64,000 nt of DNA from an uncultured Cytophagales bacterium (GCA_938039675.1 CALHUI010000013.1:1-64000), one strand, 5' to 3'; numbered from the stretch's first letter, positions 43,891 through 52,923 are shown. Notes: generated by a model not told the origin, from the sequence alone. Program-made: numbers and translations.

Positions 43891-45924
43891 TTAGCTTACC
43901 TGTGAGCCGCTGATAACCGTATCATTGGGGCCTACGAGTACTAATCTGCCGTCGCGGTCTTGTGCGCTGAGAATCATTCCTTGGCTAACGATGCCGCGCA
44001 TTTCGCGAGGTGCGAGATTAGCCAACAGCAGTACTTGTTTGCCGACCAGCGATTCGGGCTCAAAATACTCGGCAATGCCGCTAATTACCGTGCGTTGGTC
44101 TATGCCGGTGTCTAAGGTCAGTTGCAATAGTTTTTTTGCTTTGGGTACTTTTTCGCAGGCAAGCACAGTTGCTACGCGGATATCAAGTTTGGCAAAGTCC
44201 TCATAGGTGATTTGTTCCTTCAAAGGTGCGGCCGGTGCCTGTATCAGTTTGGTTTTCTCCAATTTCTGAATTTGTTGCTCTATTTGTGCGTCTTCAATTT
44301 TTTGGAAAAGCAGCTGCGGCTGTGCCAACTGATGGCCTGCTTGCAGAATAAGCGGTTCATCCCAGCAGTAGACAGTTTGCGGCATTTGCAATAACCGGAA
44401 CATTTTGGCTGCCGTCGTTGGTAAATAAGGCTGCATACAAACGGCCAAATGTGACGTCATTACCACGCAGTTGTTGAGGATTTCGGCCGTTTTTTGGGGC
44501 TCGCTGCCAAATTTTTTCCATGGTTCGCTGTCGGTGAGGTATTTATTGCCGGCACGTGCCAAATCCATCACTGCATTTAAGCCGTTTTTAAATTTATAGC
44601 TGCTGAGGCTTTTTTGTAAAACATCGTAAGTTTCAACCGTTGCTTGGCGGAGGGTTTCATCGGTAAAGTCAATAATACCGCTGCCTTGCAGTTTTCCCTC
44701 AAAATATTTGTGCATCAGCACCCACACGCGATTGACAAAGTTACCGAGCACTGCTACTAACTCGTTGTTTACGCGTGCCTGATAATCACGCCATGTAAAT
44801 TCGCTGTCGCCGTTTTCGGGGCTGATGGATGTGAGCACGTAGCGCAGCTCGTCGGTGCGGTTAGGGAATCTGTCCATGTATTCATCCAGCCAGACCGCCC
44901 AGTTGCGAGAAGTGCTGATTTTATCGCCTTCCAGATTGAGAAATTCATTGGCGGGTACGTCGGTAGGCAGAATAAATTCGCCGTGTGCTTTCAGCAAAAT
45001 CGGGAAGATGATGCAGTGGAAAACAATATTATCTTTACCGATAAAATGTACCAGTTTGGTATCAGGGCTTTTCCAGTAGTCTTCCCAATTTTTTCCGTTG
45101 TTTTTTGCCCATTCTTTGGTGGCGGAGATGTAACCGATAGGAGCATCTAACCATACATAAAGCACCTTGCCTGCGGCTTCGGGCAGGGGAACGGGTACGC
45201 CCCAGTCTAAGTCACGGGTCATGGAACGGGATTGTAAGCCCTGTTCTATCCATGCTTTGCACTGCCCGTAAACATTGGGCTTCCATTGGTTTTGTTTCTC
45301 ATTAATAATCCACTCGCGCAGCCATGGTTCAAATTGGTGCATAGGCAAGTACCAGTGTTTGGTATTGCGCAGCACGGGTGTTGTACCTGTCAGCGTAGAA
45401 ATAGGATTTTTCAACTCTAAGGGGCTAAGGCTGCTGCCGCATTTTTCGCACTGGTCGCCATAGGCTTGGGGGTTGCCACACTTGGGGCAAGTACCCATAA
45501 TGTAGCGGTCGGCCAAAAATTGCTGTGCTTTTTGGTCATAATATTGTTCAGTTTCTTGCACTTCAAACAGACCTTGTTCATACAGTTTGAGGAAAAAAGC
45601 CTGTGAAGTTTCTGTGTGAATGGGTTCGGATGTACGATGATAAATGTCAAAACTGATACCGAATCGTTCAAATGTGTTTTTGTTGATAGAATGGTACTTA
45701 TCAATGATTTGGCGTGGAGTGATGCCTTCTTTTTTGGCACGGATAGTAATGGCTGCTCCGTACTCATCACTTCCGCATACAAACACCACATCTTCGCGGT
45801 TCAAGCGCAGATAGCGCACATAGGTATCTGCGGGCAGGTATGCGCCCGCAATGTGGCCAATATGCAAAGGGCCGTTTGCATAAGGCAAAGCGGCGGTAAC
45901 GGTATGTCGTTTAAATGAAGTCAT
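43891..45924 (-). CDS. metG: Methionyl-tRNA synthetase
   Basis: Class I synthetase charging tRNA-Met (677 residues from ATG 45924, MTSFKRHTVTAALPYANGPL). The HIGH motif is GPLHIGHIAGAYLPAD; the KMSKS-type motif is KISTSRNW. The zinc insertion is CPKCGN ... CEKCG near residue 145-160, and the anticodon-binding domain follows. The C-terminal 110 residues are an EMAP/Trbp111 tRNA-binding domain (FAKLDIRVATVLACEKVPKA, LANLAPREMRGIVSQGMILS). ATG at 45957 would overlap the MerR stop. It is 29 bp downstream of the MerR gene. Confidence 0.98.
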   Translation of the reverse strand: MTSFKRHTVTAALPYANGPLHIGHIAGAYLPADTYVRYLRLNREDVVFVCGSDEYGAAITIRAKKEGITPRQIIDKYHSINKNTFERFGISFDIYHRTSEPIHTETSQAFFLKLYEQGLFEVQETEQYYDQKAQQFLADRYIMGTCPKCGNPQAYGDQCEKCGSSLSPLELKNPISTLTGTTPVLRNTKHWYLPMHQFEPWLREWIINEKQNQWKPNVYGQCKAWIEQGLQSRSMTRDLDWGVPVPLPEAAGKVLYVWLDAPIGYISATKEWAKNNGKNWEDYWKSPDTKLVHFIGKDNIVFHCIIFPILLKAHGEFILPTDVPANEFLNLEGDKISTSRNWAVWLDEYMDRFPNRTDELRYVLTSISPENGDSEFTWRDYQARVNNELVAVLGNFVNRVWVLMHKYFEGKLQGSGIIDFTDETLRQATVETYDVLQKSLSSYKFKNGLNAVMDLARAGNKYLTDSEPWKKFGSEPQKTAEILNNCVVMTSHLAVCMQPYLPTTAAKMFRLLQMPQTVYCWDEPLILQAGHQLAQPQLLFQKIEDAQIEQQIQKLEKTKLIQAPAAPLKEQITYEDFAKLDIRVATVLACEKVPKAKKLLQLTLDTGIDQRTVISGIAEYFEPESLVGKQVLLLANLAPREMRGIVSQGMILSAQDRDGRLVLVGPNDTVISGSQVS

Positions 45925-45953
45925 GTTCAGGAAAAAAATACACGCAAAAGAAC

Positions 45954-46310
45954 TCAATTGAGGCGTTCTTTCAAAGCTGAAAGGAAATCGCGCACCTGCT
46001 GCAATTCGCGGATGAGGTCGGCAATTTGTGTTACAAGGATTATGCCGGCAGATGTGGGCTTGTTATTTTGCAGTGCATCTTTAGCCCCTTGCAGCGTGTA
46101 GCCTTCTACCTTTACCAAATGATAAATCTTTTGGATGTTCTCAATTTCGGTTTTGGTATATTGGCGAATACCGTTGCGCGTTTTGCGAGGTTTGATACTG
46201 TCAAACTGTGTTTCCCAAAAGCGGATTTTGGAAGGGGTAACACCAAACATTTGCGCCACTTCGCCAATGCTGTAATACCGCTTTTCTATTTCATCCGATT
46301 TATGTTTCAT
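45954..46310 (-). CDS. MerR-family transcriptional regulator
   Basis: The 118-residue product starts with a winged helix (RYYSIGEVAQMFGVTPSKIR, then FWETQFDSIKPRKTRNGIRQ and YTKTEIENIQKIYHLVKVEG), the MerR DNA-binding domain. A short coiled-coil-like C-terminus (ILVTQIADLIRELQQVRDFL) follows without a recognised sensor domain. It is divergent (36 bp) from the TPR gene at 46347 and lies just upstream of metG. Target unknown. Confidence 0.92.
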   Translation of the reverse strand: MKHKSDEIEKRYYSIGEVAQMFGVTPSKIRFWETQFDSIKPRKTRNGIRQYTKTEIENIQKIYHLVKVEGYTLQGAKDALQNNKPTSAGIILVTQIADLIRELQQVRDFLSALKERLN

Positions 46311-46346
46311 AGGGAAAGCACAGTTTTTGCAGATAAGTTGCTCAAT

Positions 46347-47822
46347 ATGAGGTTAAAAGTACATCTTTTTGTGCGAAGTATTCAAGTAATACTTTTATTT
46401 TTTTGCTTATTGGCATCATTATCAGCTATTTCCTCTCCAAAGAGCTTTTCTGCTGTTGCCTATTTTTATTTTGGAGAAGCCGAACGAACGGCATACGGTC
46501 ATTTGTTGAATCTCTACTTTTCATCTGCACGCGCTGCCTTTGAGCTTATACCGGAAAATAATTTGGTACGTCCGTATTTGGAGAATTGGGCAGATGTATT
46601 AGAAATGATTGGCAATCAGGATAAGCAATTGTATATCAATAAGTTTCACTTGCGTGAGCAACGATTGCTGCTGATTGAGCAAAGTCATAAAAAATCGCCT
46701 TTCTACCTGTTTTTGCAAGCCGAAATCCGTTTGCAGTGGGCTTTGGCACAGGCTGTTTTTGATGAACCGCTGACGGCCGCATGGAACATCCGAAAAGCTT
46801 TTCAATTATTGGAAACCAACAGCCGTCTATATCCCGATTTTGAGGGCAACAAGAAGTCACTGGGTGTTTTGCAAGTGCTTTTTGGGGCTGTGCCTGCGCA
46901 GTATGAGTGGCTATTGTCGCTCTGGGGGCTTTCAGGCGATGTATCCAAAGGTTTTCAGATGCTATCGGAAGTGGCGGCGGGTAATTCGGCCTATGCCATC
47001 GAAGCCCAATTATGGCAAGTATGGCTAAAAACACAATTGGGCGATGAAACAGGAGACTATGCTTTGTCTGGTCTAAATCATGGCAAATGGATTGTTGCTG
47101 CGGCGTTTCGTAAGGCCGGTAAGGGTGAAAAGGCGCTACAATTCCTCTCCGATTTGCCTGCCGATGCACCTTCGCTACTGTGTTGGGAGAAGGCTACCGC
47201 ATTGTTGAACAGTGGCAACTATCGAGAAGCGTTGGAATGGTTGGCTTTATTTGAGCAAAAGCACAGAGGAGCAGATTTGCTCAAAGATGCACAGTTGAAA
47301 CGCTTTTGGTGCTATCTTTTGCTAAACCGCGATGCGGAGGCAATGGCGGCATTGAGCAAAATTGCTGCCACAGGTCGCACGCAAACCGAAGCGGATAAAA
47401 ATGCCGCCTATTTTGCAGCACAGCGGCCACTTCCCGACAAGCGGCTGATACAAGCTCGTTTGCTGACGGACGGCGGCTACTTCGAGCGCTCTATGAATAT
47501 CATTCAAAAAATTGATATTCAGGCACTTGATAAAATTAGTCGCTGCGAATGGTACTACCGCAAGGCACGCAATGCGCATCGCTTGAATCATTTGACCGAA
47601 GCCCTTTTGCACTATGAACAATGCCTTACAGAGGCTGGAGGAGCAGTATGGTATTTTCTGCCGAATGCAGCCTTGCAGGCAGGCATCATTTACCGCGATT
47701 ACAAGAAGGATGCAAAAAAAGCCCGCTATTATTTCAATCGGGCTTTGGATTATCGACAGCATCCTTACAAGGCAAGCATTGACCGCAAGGCAAAAGCTGC
47801 TTTGAAAGGGCTGCCGCATTAG
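46347..47822 (+). CDS. Secreted TPR-like protein of unknown function
   Basis: I start at ATG 46347 (MRLKVHLFVRSIQVILLFFC, then LLASLSAISS, a signal peptide) because the longer ORF start at 46026 overlaps the MerR gene on the other strand. The 491-residue product is mainly helical with TPR-like pairs (ALLHYEQCLTEAGGAVWYFL, KKARYYFNRALDYRQHPYKA). It has GKWIVAAAFRKAGKGEKALQ and a segment RADLLK. It may be a conserved Bacteroidota envelope protein; I do not assign a function. It is convergent with the phosphodiesterase gene, with 7 bp between stops. Confidence 0.8.
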   Translation: MRLKVHLFVRSIQVILLFFCLLASLSAISSPKSFSAVAYFYFGEAERTAYGHLLNLYFSSARAAFELIPENNLVRPYLENWADVLEMIGNQDKQLYINKFHLREQRLLLIEQSHKKSPFYLFLQAEIRLQWALAQAVFDEPLTAAWNIRKAFQLLETNSRLYPDFEGNKKSLGVLQVLFGAVPAQYEWLLSLWGLSGDVSKGFQMLSEVAAGNSAYAIEAQLWQVWLKTQLGDETGDYALSGLNHGKWIVAAAFRKAGKGEKALQFLSDLPADAPSLLCWEKATALLNSGNYREALEWLALFEQKHRGADLLKDAQLKRFWCYLLLNRDAEAMAALSKIAATGRTQTEADKNAAYFAAQRPLPDKRLIQARLLTDGGYFERSMNIIQKIDIQALDKISRCEWYYRKARNAHRLNHLTEALLHYEQCLTEAGGAVWYFLPNAALQAGIIYRDYKKDAKKARYYFNRALDYRQHPYKASIDRKAKAALKGLPH

Positions 47823-47829
47823 CAAAGGT

Positions 47830-48747
47830 TTATTTCTTTGGTTCAAACAATCCCTGTGCGCGGTCTGGATAGTCGGTAATGATGCCATCTACGCCCATTT
47901 GCGCCAGTTTTTTCATGGTGTCAAAATCATTGACTGTCCAAGGGATGATTTTAATGCCCTCTTTTTTGCCGTACTCAATCAGCGAAGATGTTACCAGTAG
48001 GTGATAGGGGCTGTAAACATCGGGTTTAAAGCCCAATTCTTTGATGGCGTTTTCATAGAACGGGTTCTTGGCAACCAGCAATGCAATAGTAATTTTATCG
48101 TCCATTTTTTTCAGTGCCTGCAAAGTGCGCACGTCAAACGACTGTATGCAGGTGCGCTCTGCAATGCCTTTTTCTTTGATAATCCGATAAACCAATTCCA
48201 TAAACTCCTGTGGCTCAGGATGGTAAATATTATCGCTTTCGGGTTCTATTTTGGTTTCTATGTTATAGCGCGGTGCGGGCAGTCCTTTTTCACGGGCATA
48301 TTTTTCTGTAGCATCTATCAAAGCGGAGAGGAGGGGCTTGAATGCAACCATTTTCTGCTGTTCGGGGTAGTCTGGGTTGCTCATGCTGCCACAGTCGCAG
48401 CGGGCAATGCTGTCATAGCTCATCTGGTAGAGGTTGTAATTTTTCTCTTCCGATTCTTTAATGGTTTCCCCTTGTGCGTTTTTGCAGATTTTGTGGTTCA
48501 GGAAGGGTTCGTGCGAAACTACCACTTTTTTGTCTTTGCTGATAACTACGTCCAACTCAAGCGTATTGACGCCGTAGTCTAATGCTTTGAGCATAGATGG
48601 AATCGTATTTTCGGGCACAAGTCCGCGCGCGCCGCGGTGTCCCTGTAAGTCAAATTGTTCGCGAGGTTTCTGCATATCAGGCGATTGACACTGGGTAAGT
48701 AGTGGCAAGCCTGTGAGAAGAAGTATGCCGAAAATCAAACATTTCAT
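47830..48747 (-). CDS. Glycerophosphodiester phosphodiesterase, lipoprotein
   Basis: Cleaves glycerophosphodiesters to glycerol-3-phosphate and an alcohol. The 305-residue product has a lipobox-like signal (FGILLLTGLPLLTQCQSPD), so it is probably membrane-anchored. The GDPD signature is LQGHRGARGLVPENTIPSML (His, Arg, Glu), then NTLELDVVISKDKKVVVSHE (Glu, Asp, His). The C-terminal TIM-barrel half includes PWTVNDFDTMKKLAQMGVDG. Length matches the GlpQ class. A small palindrome (CGGTA-AAAA-TACCG, 48767-48780) lies 20 bp upstream of its start. Confidence 0.95.
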   Translation of the reverse strand: MKCLIFGILLLTGLPLLTQCQSPDMQKPREQFDLQGHRGARGLVPENTIPSMLKALDYGVNTLELDVVISKDKKVVVSHEPFLNHKICKNAQGETIKESEEKNYNLYQMSYDSIARCDCGSMSNPDYPEQQKMVAFKPLLSALIDATEKYAREKGLPAPRYNIETKIEPESDNIYHPEPQEFMELVYRIIKEKGIAERTCIQSFDVRTLQALKKMDDKITIALLVAKNPFYENAIKELGFKPDVYSPYHLLVTSSLIEYGKKEGIKIIPWTVNDFDTMKKLAQMGVDGIITDYPDRAQGLFEPKK

Positions 48748-48974
48748 GGTTGTTGTTATTTAAGGTCGGTAAAAATACCGTTTCGGGCTTTAGCAAAAGA
48801 AATGGGTACGCAGATTTAGCAGGAAATTAACATGCGGTTGTGCCTGCAAGTATGTTCTATAAAAAAATGTTTAAGAAAGTGCGCAAAAACTTAAACAAAT
48901 GTGTGTACAAATTATTTTTATAATAGAATGAAAAAATAACTGCTTAATTATTCAACCATTAATTATTTACTGCT
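48748..48974. other. 227-bp divergent intergenic region ahead of the rhodopsin gene
   Basis: AT-rich, especially at 48850-48974. It holds the small palindrome at 48767-48780. I found no convincing TAnnTTTG -7 box, so the rhodopsin promoter is not located here by eye. Confidence 0.6.
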
Positions 48975-49736
48975 ATGTTTAACTCACCGATACTACTCGA
49001 TGCTACGCTCCGCGCCGGAGACTACATCGGATTCACATTCTTTACAGGCTACATGTCTATGTTAGCCGCTTCTATTTTCTTCATCATAGAGCGGGGAACA
49101 GTATCCGACAAATGGAAGACATCTTTACTGGTTTCAGCATTAATTACTTTTATTGCGGCTGTTCACTACTTCTATATGAGGGGTGTATGGCTGGAAACAG
49201 CAACATCGCCTACGCAATTTCGGTACATTGACTGGACGCTAACCGTTCCGTTGATGTGTATTGAATACTATCTCATTTTAAAACCTGCCGGTGCAAAATC
49301 CGGTATGCTTGTACGACTAATTCTGGGTTCTCTGGTGATGCTGGTAGCCGGTTATATTGGGGAAGCGGTGGTTATTGAGCAAAATGTGCTTTGGGGTATT
49401 ATTTCTACGCTCGGTTGGGCACTGATTATCTATGAAATTTACGTAGGTGAAGCTGCGAAAGTAGCTGCTGCAAGCAACAATCCCGTTGTGCAGAAAGGTT
49501 ACAATGTGTTGCGTTGGTTTACGCTGGTAGGTTGGGCAATCTATCCCATCGGTTACATGATGCTGCCCGGTAATTTGCTGCACGGGTTAGTGGAAGGCTA
49601 TGACCCCACAAAATCTTCACCCGTAGACCTTGCCTACAATATTGCAGATGCCGTGAACAAAATCGGCTTTGGTTTGGTAATTTATACCATTGCCAAAGGG
49701 GCTACTGCGGAAGAAAAGGCACTCGCACGCGCGTAG
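48975..49736 (+). CDS. Proteorhodopsin-type light-driven proton pump with carotenoid-fenestration Gly
   Basis: Seven-helix retinal protein of 253 residues. In helix C the motif is R83-Y-I-D86-W-T-L-T90 with E97 in MCIEYYLIL: the DTE motif of proton-pumping proteorhodopsins (D86 acceptor, E97 donor). M94 occupies the spectral-tuning position (L/Q105 in GPR/BPR), which predicts green absorption. H64 matches the conserved His of GPR. The Schiff-base lysine is K229, preceded by D225 in NIADAVNKIGFGLVIYTIAK. In helix E, residue G141 (in LWGIISTLGW) aligns with the residue that is Trp in bacteriorhodopsin, Phe152 in GPR and Gly156 in xanthorhodopsin, so a carotenoid antenna may bind. No retinal or carotenoid biosynthesis gene is adjacent. 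Confidence 0.97.
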   Translation: MFNSPILLDATLRAGDYIGFTFFTGYMSMLAASIFFIIERGTVSDKWKTSLLVSALITFIAAVHYFYMRGVWLETATSPTQFRYIDWTLTVPLMCIEYYLILKPAGAKSGMLVRLILGSLVMLVAGYIGEAVVIEQNVLWGIISTLGWALIIYEIYVGEAAKVAAASNNPVVQKGYNVLRWFTLVGWAIYPIGYMMLPGNLLHGLVEGYDPTKSSPVDLAYNIADAVNKIGFGLVIYTIAKGATAEEKALARA

Positions 49737-49786
49737 GTTAGAACTTGCTAATAGTTAGAGTCTTTTATTTTTGATGATTTCTGCTG

Positions 49787-49820
49787 AAAATGAGCAACTG
49801 TACTGTGGTTGCTCATTTTT
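49787..49820 (+). terminator. Strong intrinsic terminator after the rhodopsin gene
   Basis: AAAATGAGCAAC (49787-49798) pairs perfectly with GTTGCTCATTTT (from 49808), 12 bp, 9-base loop, ending in a T run. Located 50 bp past the stop, it makes the rhodopsin a separate transcript on this side. Confidence 0.93.
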
Positions 49821-49911
49821 GTGCAGACTTGGCAGGTTGAGCAACTGAAAACGCACGACATCAACATGCAGATAGAAATGCTTTTACAGAAAAGATGCGC
49901 TCCGCAACTAC

Positions 49912-50886
49912 TCAATTGCTTATTGCCAAAATTGAAGCCACTTTTCGCTCGCCTGTTTTGTCGGAAGGGCGATTGATTACCTTGCCTTTCACGACCATTG
50001 TGCTGGAGCCGCCTCCATCCAAATTAACGGCATAACGGGCATTTAATCCCAGAAAAATTTCAGCCAATTCGGTGAAAGTAGCGCCCTCGCTGTATCCGGG
50101 TTGCCTGCCGTCCACTACCAAAAGGAGCAGCCTGCCTTTGCGGTCTAAACCAACCGCCGCGCGTGGGTTAGTATTGGCAATTTGTGTAAACCACTCCTCG
50201 CTGTCAGTAATGAATATTTTACCTTGCCACACTAACATTGGGCCTCCGCCCATTATTTCGGGTGCTTGCCACTTGTAAGGGACAGTGGGAAAAAACCGTG
50301 TAGGCGGATTTTGTTGCAAAGGCTTGACAGTGAAGGGGTTGGGTTTGTTATATGCCCACGTGTTGCCGCTGCTGTCCGTAAAAGTCCATGCAAAATTTAC
50401 TCGCTTGCCCGCAAAACCTACTGCACTGCGGGTCGGGTACAAAGCGCAAATGATGCCTGTGCTGTCTTTGCGGAAAACGGGTAATACATGCCCTGTCAGC
50501 AGTTGCCCGTGATGCACTAACAGGCTTACGGAGCTAAGTCCATTGCGGGCAGTATCAGGCTTGAAAGTAAAATAGCCACCGTTGATAGCTACTAAACTGT
50601 TGCATTGCCGTGCAAGTTCGGATGTGCACAAAAGTCCTTTACCTGCCGCCGCCGGTATAGTCTCAATGCGTAAACGCTTGTTTTTCAGGTTAATAACAGC
50701 CAAGTAAGCAGCTATTTTTTTGCCATTGGGCAGTGTACCTTCAAACTTTCGGAGGCAGATAGATTTACCCGTTTGCAATGTGTGGTTTAGGCTGTCCATA
50801 TCTTGCCATGCCAATCGGTATTGTGCATATGCAGGAAAGCAACAATGCAGGCTAAACAGTAAAACAGCCCAACCAATGTGCAGCAC
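49912..50886 (-). CDS. NAGPA-domain phosphodiester glycosidase-like protein
   Basis: The C-terminal 230 residues match the phosphodiester glycosidase (NAGPA) domain: NSLVAINGGYFTF, EIMGGGPMLVWQGK, NPRAAVGLDRKGRLLLLVVD, GRQPGYSEGATFTELAEIFL and VNLDGGGSSTMVVKGKVIN. Such proteins remove alpha-linked sugars from phosphodiesters, for instance in wall polymers. I place the start at GTG 50886 because a signal peptide (VLHIGWAVLLFSLHCCFPAY) begins there; ATG at 50970 would overlap the MoxR gene by 47 bp and put an unusual 28-residue lead before the signal. The start is therefore uncertain. Confidence 0.85.
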   Translation of the reverse strand: MLHIGWAVLLFSLHCCFPAYAQYRLAWQDMDSLNHTLQTGKSICLRKFEGTLPNGKKIAAYLAVINLKNKRLRIETIPAAAGKGLLCTSELARQCNSLVAINGGYFTFKPDTARNGLSSVSLLVHHGQLLTGHVLPVFRKDSTGIICALYPTRSAVGFAGKRVNFAWTFTDSSGNTWAYNKPNPFTVKPLQQNPPTRFFPTVPYKWQAPEIMGGGPMLVWQGKIFITDSEEWFTQIANTNPRAAVGLDRKGRLLLLVVDGRQPGYSEGATFTELAEIFLGLNARYAVNLDGGGSSTMVVKGKVINRPSDKTGERKVASILAISN

Positions 50887-50923
50887 ACTGTTGGTCGGGC
50901 ATATTTTGTTTATTGCAAAGCCC

Positions 50924-51904
50924 TTAAATATTAATCGGTACTTTTTTGAGAATGGTATCAATAACTTCACGGCTTGTAATTCCTTCTGCCTCAGCTTCGT
51001 AGTTCAGAATGATGCGATGATTCAATACATCAAAGGCTACTTCTTTGATGTCCTCGGGTAGCACGAAGTCGCGCTCCTCAAAGAATGCGACGGCTTTGGC
51101 GGCGCGGTTCAGGTTGATGCTGGCGCGCGGCGATACGCCGTACTGAATGTAATTGGCCATATCACCCAGATTGTATTCTTTGGGTTTACGGGTAGCAAAA
51201 ACCAGCTCTACGATGTATTTCTCTAATGATTCGGAGATAGTTACGCAATTGATGGCATCGCGAATTTGGAAAATCTCCTGTTTGCTGAGTACTGCATTAA
51301 CAGTTGGCTGGAAAGACATATTGCTCATGCGGCGCATAACCTCCAGTTCAGAATCCTTGTCTAAATAGCTGACAAAAATTTTAAGCATGAAGCGGTCTAA
51401 CTGTGCCTCGGGCAGGGGATACGTTCCTTCTTGTTCAACCGGGTTTTGTGTAGCAAGAACCAAAAAGGGTTTGTCGAGCGGGTATGTGGTTTCTCCGATT
51501 GTTACTTGCTTTTCTTGCATGGCTTCCAGCAAGGCTGCTTGCACTTTGGCAGGCGAGCGGTTCACTTCGTCGGCCAAAATCATATTGGCAAAAATAGGCC
51601 CTTTTTTGACCTCAAATTCACTGGTGCGCTGGTTGTAAATCATCGTACCGACCAAATCGGAGGGCAACAGGTCAGGCGTGAACTGAATGCGTTGAAAATT
51701 GAGGTGTAAAACTTGTGCAAGAGTATTGACAGTCAGTGTTTTAGCCAACCCGGGTACACCTTCGAGCAAAATATGCCCGTTGGTAAACAGTCCGATGAGC
51801 AGGCGATTAATCATGTAGCGTTGTCCTACAACAACTTTGTTTACTTCTTCATAAACTTGCCTGATTTTAGCCTGCATTTCAGCATTTGTCATGGGCGCGA
51901 CCAT
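50924..51904 (-). CDS. MoxR-family AAA+ ATPase
   Basis: The 326-residue product has Walker A (EGVPGLAKTLTV near 50), the MoxR marker RIQFTPDLLPSDLVGTMIYN, Walker B MILADEVNRSPAKVQAALLE, sensor 1 LATQNPVEQEGTYPLPEAQL and the C-terminal lid with YGVSPRASINLNRAAKAVAF. MoxR ATPases are chaperone-like assembly factors, usually followed by DUF58 and VWA-domain genes; those are absent here. It is the gene before the NAGPA-type one, spaced 37 bp from the assumed GTG start. Confidence 0.95.
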   Translation of the reverse strand: MVAPMTNAEMQAKIRQVYEEVNKVVVGQRYMINRLLIGLFTNGHILLEGVPGLAKTLTVNTLAQVLHLNFQRIQFTPDLLPSDLVGTMIYNQRTSEFEVKKGPIFANMILADEVNRSPAKVQAALLEAMQEKQVTIGETTYPLDKPFLVLATQNPVEQEGTYPLPEAQLDRFMLKIFVSYLDKDSELEVMRRMSNMSFQPTVNAVLSKQEIFQIRDAINCVTISESLEKYIVELVFATRKPKEYNLGDMANYIQYGVSPRASINLNRAAKAVAFFEERDFVLPEDIKEVAFDVLNHRIILNYEAEAEGITSREVIDTILKKVPINI

Positions 51905-51936
51905 AGTTTGATGGAATATCTGATAAGGCTTGCAAA

Positions 51937-52863
51937 TTACTTCTTTTTTTTGGGCAAATGTACCGCTGCCAACATGCAGCGCGCACTGCCGCCGCCGTTA
52001 GCCTCGATGGTGTAGAGCGGTGCGAAAACCGGGCGTGCATATTTGCCAATTTGCATCAGTTGGGTCTGGTGCAGGGAGCGATAGGCTTGGTCGGACATGA
52101 TGAGCAGTTTCTCCCCTTTGTTGTTGTGTACTTCCAGCATGTTGCCTGCAAATTGGTTCATCTGCAAAAAGCTGATTTCGATAATTTCTTTACCCGAATC
52201 AATAATTTCTTTGACAACCCTTTCGCGTTCCCCTTCGGGGATGGACTCTAGGCAAATCACCACGTAGTTTGTGCCTATGCACATCATTACGTTGGTGTGG
52301 TAAATATCTTTACCTTTTTCGTCTCTTGCATGGAAAGATACAATTCGGAAGCCTGTTTTTTTGGCGAAGTCGGCCAAAACTTCGGCATCGGTACGGGGCG
52401 AAAAACAGGCATAGCAAATTTTATTGTCATAGTCAAAAATCATGCTGCCTGTTCCTTCCAAAAATTTATTGTCGGCTTCGTAATGCGAAAGGTCTATTTC
52501 CTCCCGAATGTCAAATTCATCTCTGAGAATCCCTAAAATGCTTCTACGGCGTTCCCAGCGGCGGTTTTCTGCCTGCATAGGATAAAATATAACGGTTCCG
52601 TCTTCGTGGAAAGTTATCCAGTTGTTGGGGAAAATGGCATCGGGTTTTATCGGCTCGGGTGTATCGTAAACAACGATTACGTTCACGCCGTTTTGTTTCA
52701 ATATGTCCACGAACCCGTCAAATTCCCGTAAAGCGAGCAGGTGAATGTTTTCGGTAGCTTTTTTGGCTACTTCGGGGTTTTGGAACGCATTAGACCCTGC
52801 CGTTTGCGGATTGAATCCGAAGTGGGCAGGGCGTACCATCATCACTGTATCGGAAGTTTGCAT
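51937..52863 (-). CDS. ctlX: Citrulline utilisation hydrolase CtlX
   Basis: Amidinotransferase-fold enzyme (308 residues) of the CtlX group found in Bacteroidota, which hydrolyses citrulline or a related guanidine/ureido substrate. The N-terminus VMMVRPAHFGFNPQTAGSNA, the substrate region DAIFPNNWITFHEDGTVIFY, the EGTGSMIFD acidic segment, HTNVMMCIG (catalytic His) and the C-terminal GGGSARCMLAA (catalytic Cys) are all present. The orientation is the same as the MoxR gene, with 32 bp between. The rest of an arginine/citrulline pathway is not in the window. Confidence 0.92.
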   Translation of the reverse strand: MQTSDTVMMVRPAHFGFNPQTAGSNAFQNPEVAKKATENIHLLALREFDGFVDILKQNGVNVIVVYDTPEPIKPDAIFPNNWITFHEDGTVIFYPMQAENRRWERRRSILGILRDEFDIREEIDLSHYEADNKFLEGTGSMIFDYDNKICYACFSPRTDAEVLADFAKKTGFRIVSFHARDEKGKDIYHTNVMMCIGTNYVVICLESIPEGERERVVKEIIDSGKEIIEISFLQMNQFAGNMLEVHNNKGEKLLIMSDQAYRSLHQTQLMQIGKYARPVFAPLYTIEANGGGSARCMLAAVHLPKKKK

Positions 52864-52923
52864 TTCACATTTTCAATTGATGCGGCTAAGTTAGTATTTC
52901 AAATGCTAATTTTTCAAACTTGT

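Noticed and set aside
46026-46346. Upstream extension of the TPR ORF over the MerR gene
   Set aside because: It lies antisense to the well-supported MerR gene and ends before a clear signal peptide at 46347.
48767-48780. CGGTA-AAAA-TACCG palindrome near the phosphodiesterase gene
   Set aside because: Five-base arms occur often by chance; not enough to call an operator.
48975-49736. Sensory or sodium/chloride-pumping rhodopsin
   Set aside because: The helix C motif is DTE, not NDQ or NTQ, and no transducer gene is near, so proton pumping is favoured.
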